Positions 6,573 to 11,096 of a stretch of 11,096 nt of DNA are shown in pieces. Under the pieces are notes generated by a model, which was not told the origin of the DNA, made no database searches, and worked only from the letters and a program-made list of their open reading frames with translations. A program made the position numbers and the translations under genes. Numbering within the stretch: position 1 is the stretch's first letter; every line of letters begins with the position of its first letter. The stretch spans positions 1-11,096 of the forward strand of contig JASLEQ010000506.1 in assembly GCA_030151135.1 (NCBI GenBank), given 5' to 3'. Source of the DNA: Candidatus Sulfotelmatobacter sp. Lineage in GTDB: Bacteria; Acidobacteriota; Terriglobia; Terriglobales; SbA1.

Positions 6573-7946
6573 ATGCCAGAGCAATTCAAAACAACGACAG
6601 AGATCGAGCGCGCTCCGGTCATTGAGCCAGGCCACACGTTTGGCACGGTCACCGAGAAGATCAGCGCGATCGTCCTCACGCGCCCCGCCAGCAACGGATG
6701 GTTCATCGGCTTCGGTCTGATGTTCATGGCTACCATGATGCTGCTCTACGCCATCGGCTATCTCGTTCTGAAAGGCGTCGGCATCTGGGGCGTGACCATC
6801 CCTATCGGATGGGGCTTCGCCATTGTGAATTTCGTCTGGTGGATCGGTATCGGCCACGCCGGCACCCTGATCTCGGCTATCCTTCTCCTGCTTCGTCAAC
6901 CATGGCGAAATTCGATTAACCGTTTCGCTGAGGCTATGACCCTGTTTGCCGTGGCGTGCGCCGGAATCTTCCCGGCGATCCACGTCGGCCGTCCTTGGCT
7001 CGCGTATTGGCTGTTTCCCTATCCCAATACGATGCGCGTGTGGCCGCAATTTCGTAGTCCACTCATGTGGGACGTCTTCGCGGTTTCGACTTATGCCACG
7101 ATCTCGGCTCTGTTCTGGTTCGCCGGACTGATCCCGGACTTCGCCACCCTTCGCGATCGCTCGGAGAAGCGCTGGTTGAAAGTCGTTTACGGCATGTTGT
7201 CGTTCGGGTGGCGCGGTTCCGCCCGGCACTGGCATCGTTACGAAACGATGTACCTGCTGCTCGCCGGACTCGCAACTCCTCTGGTGCTTTCCGTGCACAC
7301 CGTGGTCAGCTTCGACTTCGCCATCGGCATCGTTCCCGGATGGCACACCACCATCTTCCCGCCTTATTTCGTTGCGGGCGCCATCTATTCCGGCTTTGCC
7401 ATGGTGCTGATGCTTGCGATTCCGATCCGAAAGATTTACGGATTGGAAGATTTCATCACCGAGCGGCATCTGCAGAACTCGGCCAAAGTCATGCTCGCAA
7501 CCGGACTCATCGTTGCCTATGGATACGGCATCGAGGCCTTTATGGGCTGGTATAGCGGCGATCGCTACGACGCCTTCACTCTCTGGAACCGTCTGCACGG
7601 CCCATACGCCTTTTGGTACTACTCGCTGCTCACGTGCAACATCTTTATCCCGCAGGTGCTATGGATCCGCAAACTGCGAACCAGCCCGGTTGCGCTGTTC
7701 TTTATTTCATTCGTAATCCTGGTTGGAATGTGGCTCGAGCGTTTCATTATCGTGGTCGTCAGCTTGCACCGTGATTTCCTGAACTCCTCCTGGGGTATGT
7801 ACTACCCCACGCGTTGGGATTACATGACCTTCTTCGGAACCATCGGAATGTTCCTGATGCTGATGTTCCTGTTCCTGCGTGTCTTGCCCGCGATCTCCAT
7901 CTTCGAGATGCGTACCCTCCTGCCCGAAGCGGAGGTGAAAGAGTAA
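6573..7946 (+). CDS. actC: ACIII subunit ActC, NrfD/PsrC-type quinol-binding membrane subunit
   Basis: ActC is the integral-membrane subunit where quinol is oxidised before electrons pass to the nearby ActB [3Fe-4S] cluster. The 457-residue protein has ten hydrophobic segments, at roughly 42-66, 78-107, 120-138, 164-190, 223-250, 259-285, 304-328, 343-365, 371-397 and 412-443, as in the NrfD-like family. Polar residues inside helices include His95 (GIGHAG), His137 (AIHVGRPW), Asp167 (MWDVF) and Asp248 (SFDFA). Equivalent His/Asp positions are proposed in characterised ACIII as quinol-site and proton-path residues. The correspondence here is by local motif, not by alignment. An N-terminal ~40-residue cytoplasmic tail precedes helix 1. 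The gene follows actB after a 30-bp spacer made of tandem repeats and lacks a recognisable Shine-Dalgarno. It is followed 3 nt later by actD. Confidence 0.94.
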   Translation: MPEQFKTTTEIERAPVIEPGHTFGTVTEKISAIVLTRPASNGWFIGFGLMFMATMMLLYAIGYLVLKGVGIWGVTIPIGWGFAIVNFVWWIGIGHAGTLISAILLLLRQPWRNSINRFAEAMTLFAVACAGIFPAIHVGRPWLAYWLFPYPNTMRVWPQFRSPLMWDVFAVSTYATISALFWFAGLIPDFATLRDRSEKRWLKVVYGMLSFGWRGSARHWHRYETMYLLLAGLATPLVLSVHTVVSFDFAIGIVPGWHTTIFPPYFVAGAIYSGFAMVLMLAIPIRKIYGLEDFITERHLQNSAKVMLATGLIVAYGYGIEAFMGWYSGDRYDAFTLWNRLHGPYAFWYYSLLTCNIFIPQVLWIRKLRTSPVALFFISFVILVGMWLERFIIVVVSLHRDFLNSSWGMYYPTRWDYMTFFGTIGMFLMLMFLFLRVLPAISIFEMRTLLPEAEVKE

Positions 7947-7949
7947 GGC

Positions 7950-8486
7950 ATGAAGCGCGATCCCATTTACGGCATCATGGCCGAGTTCGATTCGGCGCAG
8001 GCGCTGGTCGATGCTGCCAGGAAAACCCACGAAGCCGGCTATAAGAAAATCGACGCCTATAGCCCGTTCCCGATCGAAGGTCTCGCGGAAGAGATTGGAT
8101 TTCACCACGACGAAGTTCCACTCGTGGTGCTGATCGGCGGCATCATTGGCGGATGCACCGGCTACCTCATGCAGTACTGGATGAGTGCCGTCGACTACCC
8201 CCTCAACATCGGCGGCAAGCCACCCCACTCCTGGCCCGCATTCATCGTGATTACCTTTGAAATGACGATTCTGTTCGCTGGACTCTCCGCGGTTCTCGGC
8301 ATGTTGGCACTGAACGGGTTGCCTATGCCGTATCACCCGGTATTCAATGTCCCCCGTTTCGCGCTCGCGTCGAAGGATCGCTTTTTCCTGATCGTGTTCT
8401 CATCCGACAAGAAATATAGCGCCGGGGAAACGCGTCGCTTCCTCGAAGCCCTGAACCCGCGCTCGGTTTCGGAGGTGCCAAGCTAA
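7950..8486 (+). CDS. actD: ACIII subunit ActD (DUF3341 family)
   Basis: ActD is a small membrane subunit of ACIII with a cytoplasmic N-terminal domain and a two-helix hairpin that packs against the ActC/ActF core. It carries no cofactor. The 178-residue product begins YGIMAEFDSAQALVDAARK, the ferredoxin-like start typical of DUF3341. It contains the DAYSPFPIEGL motif (35-45) and two transmembrane segments at about 57-78 and 97-119. Between them lie aromatic and proline residues (YPLNIGGKPPHSWPAF), the usual ActD signature. A strong Shine-Dalgarno (GGAGGTG, 7931-7937) lies inside the end of actC, and only 3 nt separate the actC stop from this ATG, so the two are probably translationally coupled. 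Length and order fit the family; I see nothing abnormal. Confidence 0.93.
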   Translation: MKRDPIYGIMAEFDSAQALVDAARKTHEAGYKKIDAYSPFPIEGLAEEIGFHHDEVPLVVLIGGIIGGCTGYLMQYWMSAVDYPLNIGGKPPHSWPAFIVITFEMTILFAGLSAVLGMLALNGLPMPYHPVFNVPRFALASKDRFFLIVFSSDKKYSAGETRRFLEALNPRSVSEVPS

Positions 8487-8487
8487 C

Positions 8488-9252
8488 ATGCGCCTCGTAA
8501 ACCGATTTTCGAATACAGGCACCTACAGCGCAGGTCTAAGGACCCGTAGCGTTGCCAATTTGTTCGAGCGAAACTCGACACCAATTTCTTGTGCAGCGAT
8601 ACTGTTCCTCGTCGCTCTTTCCTCCGCCTGTCGCCTCGACATGCAAGAGCAGCCGCGGCAGAATCCGCTTTCCTACAGCGACTTCTATGCCGACCATCGC
8701 TCGGCGCGACCGCCCGTCGAAGGTACCGTCGCTCGTGGGCAGTTGAATCCCGATAGCTATCTGGCGACCGGCAAAGTGGGCGGAGAAATTGGCAACTACA
8801 TGCCGTTCCCGGTCACAAAAGAAGTCCTCGATCGCGGACGCGAGCGCTACAACATTTACTGTGCTCCCTGCCACTCCCGCGTCGGCGACGGCCAAGGTTT
8901 CATCCCGTCCCGCGGCTTCTCGCGGATGCCCCCGTCGTATCACATCCCGCGACTGCAGAAGGCTCCTCTCGGTTACTTCTTCGACGTGATGACGAACGGC
9001 TTCGGCATCATGCCCGATTACGCCTCCCAGATTTCTCCCGAGGATCGTTGGAAGATCGTAGCCTACATCAAGGCGCTGCAATTGAGCCAGGACGCGACCC
9101 AGGCCGATATTCCTGCGGGCCAGAAGATTCCGTCGGAGCCGCCGAAATTCGCCGAGCCCGGATCAGGAGCCACATTGCCGCGCGTTATGAACGAGTCGCA
9201 AACCGGAATCGAGTCGGGACGAGAATCTGACAGAAGGCGAGAAACCCAATGA
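8488..9252 (+). CDS. actE: ACIII subunit ActE, monoheme cytochrome c, probable lipoprotein
   Basis: ActE is the monoheme cytochrome c of ACIII, located on the outer face of the membrane, and a likely exit for electrons. The 254-residue product has one haem site CAPCH at 125-129 and a likely axial Met175 in NGFGIMPDYASQI. A DRWKIVAYIKALQ segment (186-198) gives the usual C-terminal helix of class I cytochromes c. The hydrophobic stretch 35-47 ends in SSAC (Cys48), a permissive lipobox followed by a non-helical linker, suggesting lipid anchoring. The start at 8488 is backed by GGAGGTG (8471-8477). It gives an unusually long 34-residue n-region; a TTG at 8560 would give a tidier signal of about 24 residues but has no good ribosome binding site. 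The C-terminus is long and polar. The gene begins 1 nt after actD and overlaps actF by ATGA. Confidence 0.93.
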   Translation: MRLVNRFSNTGTYSAGLRTRSVANLFERNSTPISCAAILFLVALSSACRLDMQEQPRQNPLSYSDFYADHRSARPPVEGTVARGQLNPDSYLATGKVGGEIGNYMPFPVTKEVLDRGRERYNIYCAPCHSRVGDGQGFIPSRGFSRMPPSYHIPRLQKAPLGYFFDVMTNGFGIMPDYASQISPEDRWKIVAYIKALQLSQDATQADIPAGQKIPSEPPKFAEPGSGATLPRVMNESQTGIESGRESDRRRETQ

Positions 9253-10502
9253 GTCCCCTCCCCGGCACCCACATCGATCTTACGGCCCCGCCTATCGTCA
9301 AAACGATCGGTCAGCGTTCGCTGATCATCGGCGTAATTTTCAGTATTGGTGCGATCGCACTCGCCTTCACCCGCCCTGACGAGTTCTATCGCGGATATCT
9401 CCTGGGTTACATGGACTGGCTCGGTGTCGCGCTCGGATCCATGGCGATCGTCATGATTCGCCACCTCACAGGCGGCGGCTGGGGTAGCGTTATCCGCCGC
9501 ATTCTCGGCGCAGCCATGCGGACGTTGCCGGTGCTGGCAGTCCTTTTCATTCCCATCATCATTGGGGTATTGCAGCATCGGAACTATCCCTGGCTCATGC
9601 CGCTCGACGCTATTCAGGATCCACACGTTCGTGAGCACCTCGAAAAGCACGGCTTCATCAAGGGCGCGTACCTCAATGCCGGCGGCTTCATTATTCGCGC
9701 CATCATCTATCTCGTCATTTGGAACGTGCTTTCCTTCCTGCTTTCCATGTGGTCGAAGCAGACCGACAGGCCGAACGCGCCCGACAACACGCAAAAATTC
9801 AAAGCCGTCGCCGGCCCCGGCCTGATCCTTTACGCTTTTACCATCACCTTTGCCACGATTGACTGGGTCATGTCGCTCGATCCAAGTTGGATCTCCACCA
9901 TCTTCGGTTTAATCATTCTGGCAGGCGAACTCCTCTCGGCCATTTGTTTCGCGATCGTAGCCGAGCGCATCCTTGTCGATTACAAACCGATGTCCGAGTT
10001 GCTGAAGCCCGATTTCGTACACGATCATGGCAAGTGGACCCTTACCTTTATCATGCTTTGGGCCTACTTCAGCTTTTCGCAGTGGCTCATCATCTGGGCG
10101 GGCAACCTGCCGAATGAGATTACCTTCTACCTGAAGAGAATCAATAATGGCTGGGGCAGCGTCGCGTTATTCCTCGCGTTCTTCCACTTTTGCATTCCGT
10201 TTGTGATTCTGCTTTCACGTCCGCTGAAGCGGAATATTCGCAAACTTGTTTGGGTCGCGGTTTGGCTTCTGTTCATGCGCTTTGTCGATTTATTCTGGAT
10301 TATCGAGCCGAACTTCTCGAAAAATTTCGCCGTTACGATCGCCGACATCGTCGTGCCAATCGCAATCGGCGCCATCTGGCTCTTTTTCTTCTGTCGCAAC
10401 CTGGCATCGCTGCCGCTGGTGCCCGCTTATGACATATCGGCCGCGGACGTTCTTGACGAAGCTCCCGCTCGCTGGTCCGGCATCCCGCAGGTGAATCAAT
10501 GA
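9249..10502 (+). CDS. actF: ACIII subunit ActF, second NrfD-like membrane subunit
   Basis: ActF is the second ten-helix membrane subunit of ACIII, homologous to ActC but generally regarded as lacking a bound quinone, and it may carry a proton path. The 417-residue product has ten hydrophobic segments, near 24-41, 50-70, 92-108, 145-168, 188-209, 216-237, 265-285, 303-322, 333-351 and 363-384. The ActF hallmarks HLTGGGWG (72-79) and FSQWLIIWAGNLPNEITFY (276-294) are present. Charged residues within membrane spans include Asp205 (TIDWVMS), Asp347 (RFVDLFW) and Asp366, candidates for proton transfer. AGAAGGCGAG (9232-9241) supplies a ribosome binding site. The start overlaps the actE stop (ATGA 9249-9252), and the same arrangement couples it to the next gene. 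Confidence 0.94.
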   Translation: MSPLPGTHIDLTAPPIVKTIGQRSLIIGVIFSIGAIALAFTRPDEFYRGYLLGYMDWLGVALGSMAIVMIRHLTGGGWGSVIRRILGAAMRTLPVLAVLFIPIIIGVLQHRNYPWLMPLDAIQDPHVREHLEKHGFIKGAYLNAGGFIIRAIIYLVIWNVLSFLLSMWSKQTDRPNAPDNTQKFKAVAGPGLILYAFTITFATIDWVMSLDPSWISTIFGLIILAGELLSAICFAIVAERILVDYKPMSELLKPDFVHDHGKWTLTFIMLWAYFSFSQWLIIWAGNLPNEITFYLKRINNGWGSVALFLAFFHFCIPFVILLSRPLKRNIRKLVWVAVWLLFMRFVDLFWIIEPNFSKNFAVTIADIVVPIAIGAIWLFFFCRNLASLPLVPAYDISAADVLDEAPARWSGIPQVNQ

Positions 10503-11014
10503 CGAATCAGACCCATCCCGTGAATCAGAACGGACACGGCGACTTCGAGCGCCGCGATATCGGCGCGGGCGGCGTCATGTGGTTCCTCGTCGGCCTCGGG
10601 GCCGTCATCGTTGTGGCTTATTTCCTGGTTCAAGGCATCTACAACGTTCTTAATACCCATTTCGCGGAGAACCAGCCCGCGCCCAGTCCGCTCTCTGCCA
10701 ACGTCCCCAAAGACACCCGCAAGTTGCCCGCTCCTTATGGCAGCGATTACCAGAAATATTTGAAGGAGAGTTTCCCCGCACCACAGCTCGAAACCGACGA
10801 GCGTACCGAGTTGAATGATGTTCGGCTGCGCGAAGAAAACACTCTCAGCACCTACGACTATGTCGATAAGAATGCCGGTACCATTCGCATTCCCATCGAT
10901 CGCGCCATGGATCTCCTCGTGCAACGTGGACTTCCCGTGCGCCCTCAGTCCGGTCAAGCGCCCGCGCAAACCGCCAAGTCGCAGCCGGATAAGATGAAGG
11001 GATCTAAGCAGTGA
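10499..11014 (+). CDS. Unrecognised single-helix membrane protein coupled to actF; candidate ACIII accessory subunit
   Basis: I do not recognise a named family. The 171-residue product has a short polar N-terminus (FERRDIGAGG at 16-25) and one transmembrane helix at about 25-51. A roughly 120-residue, probably extracytoplasmic, hydrophilic domain follows: a Pro-rich linker (59-80), a charged stretch (EDERTELNDVRLREEN-like, 99-114), a compact segment TYDYVDKNAGTIRIPIDRAM (118-137) with the following DLLVQRGLPVR, and a Gln/Lys-rich tail. It has no cysteine and no haem or metal motif, so it should not carry electrons. The start overlaps the actF stop (ATGA 10499-10502) with AGGTG 5 nt upstream, implying co-translation with the complex. 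It could correspond in position to the small single-helix ActG/ActH-type subunits, or be an assembly factor for ACIII or a downstream oxidase. The gene is convincing; the function is inference. Confidence 0.82.
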   Translation: MTNQTHPVNQNGHGDFERRDIGAGGVMWFLVGLGAVIVVAYFLVQGIYNVLNTHFAENQPAPSPLSANVPKDTRKLPAPYGSDYQKYLKESFPAPQLETDERTELNDVRLREENTLSTYDYVDKNAGTIRIPIDRAMDLLVQRGLPVRPQSGQAPAQTAKSQPDKMKGSKQ

Positions 11015-11038
11015 TGCAAGCAATCGAAGTTCGTAATA

Positions 11039-11096
11039 CGTTTGTCATTCTGACGCAGCGCGTTGCGCGCGGGAGAAGCCTGCGGTCCTGCGTCTA
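11039..11096. repeat. Probable start of a dispersed intergenic repeat, cut by window edge
   Basis: The stretch opens with TTTGTCATTCTGACGCAGCG, contains the palindrome GCGC-GTT-GCGC (11058-11068) and continues GGGAGAAGCCTGCGGTCCTG. This layout (GTCATTCTGA, a GC palindrome, GAAG..CCTGCGGT) matches a type of intergenic repeat I recall as widespread in acidobacterial genomes. A frame starting at the ATG 11014 runs through it, but coding is unlikely. Identification is from memory, and the right end is missing. Confidence 0.5.

Noticed and set aside
6171..7598. 475-codon minus-strand open frame across the actB-actC junction
   Set aside because: Its translation is low-complexity and rich in Asp, Glu, His and Arg, with no recognisable family. 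It mirrors the hydrophobic actC codons and crosses the end of actB.
11014..11096. Open frame starting at an ATG overlapping the stop of the last gene
   Set aside because: The 27 codons run through what looks like an intergenic repeat with a GC palindrome, and the peptide shows no signal or domain. It is truncated by the window edge, so it cannot be fully excluded.
1..11096. tRNA, rRNA, CRISPR array or transposase
   Set aside because: Reading both strands by eye, I found no cloverleaf-like segment, no regularly spaced repeats and no transposase motifs. A covariance-model scan was not possible.

Overview
The window looks like chromosomal DNA from a member of the Acidobacteriota, most likely the Terriglobia/Koribacter side. 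This is inferred from three things: a complete alternative complex III (ACIII) operon, moderately GC-rich coding DNA, and intergenic repeats of a style I associate with that group. No 16S or other taxonomic marker is present, so the placement is provisional.

Left part (1-2224): two divergently transcribed metabolic genes. On the minus strand is the N-terminal 216 residues of an amidase-signature hydrolase (GatA-like), cut by the window edge. Its Lys-Ser-Ser catalytic triad is visible. On the plus strand is a complete NAD(P)-dependent aldehyde dehydrogenase of 481 residues. A 130-bp gap between them carries a good -10 box for the dehydrogenase.

Middle gap (2225-2579): no gene. It holds copies of a short AGCTAGAAGC-type repeat, two hairpins, a perfect 12-bp palindrome and a convincing sigma70-type promoter (GCGACA-17 bp-TATAAT) for the operon to its right.

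Right part (2580-11014): a full ACIII (quinol:cytochrome c oxidoreductase) operon in canonical order. actA is a pentaheme cytochrome c. actB fuses a molybdopterin-oxidoreductase-like domain to a four-cluster ferredoxin domain and has an extended Tat signal. actC is an NrfD-type quinol-site subunit with 10 membrane helices. actD is a DUF3341 protein with two helices. actE is a monoheme cytochrome c, probably a lipoprotein. actF is a second NrfD-like subunit with 10 helices. These are followed by an unrecognised 171-residue single-helix membrane protein translationally coupled to actF. Together they would oxidise membrane quinol at ActC, pass electrons through the ActB iron-sulfur clusters to the ActA haems and ActE, and on to a soluble cytochrome c or directly to an oxygen reductase. 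The oxidase genes often lie just downstream, but here they would be outside the window. The genes from actC onward are packed with 3-nt or 1-nt gaps or ATGA overlaps. The actA-actB gap (150 bp) and actB-actC gap (30 bp) are exceptions and carry hairpins or tandem repeats.

The last ~60 bases (11039-11096) look like the start of a dispersed intergenic repeat, not a gene.

The most interesting unknown is the 171-residue protein, a candidate lineage-specific ACIII or oxidase accessory subunit. Next are the short repeats that have inserted between operon genes and even supply a stop codon.
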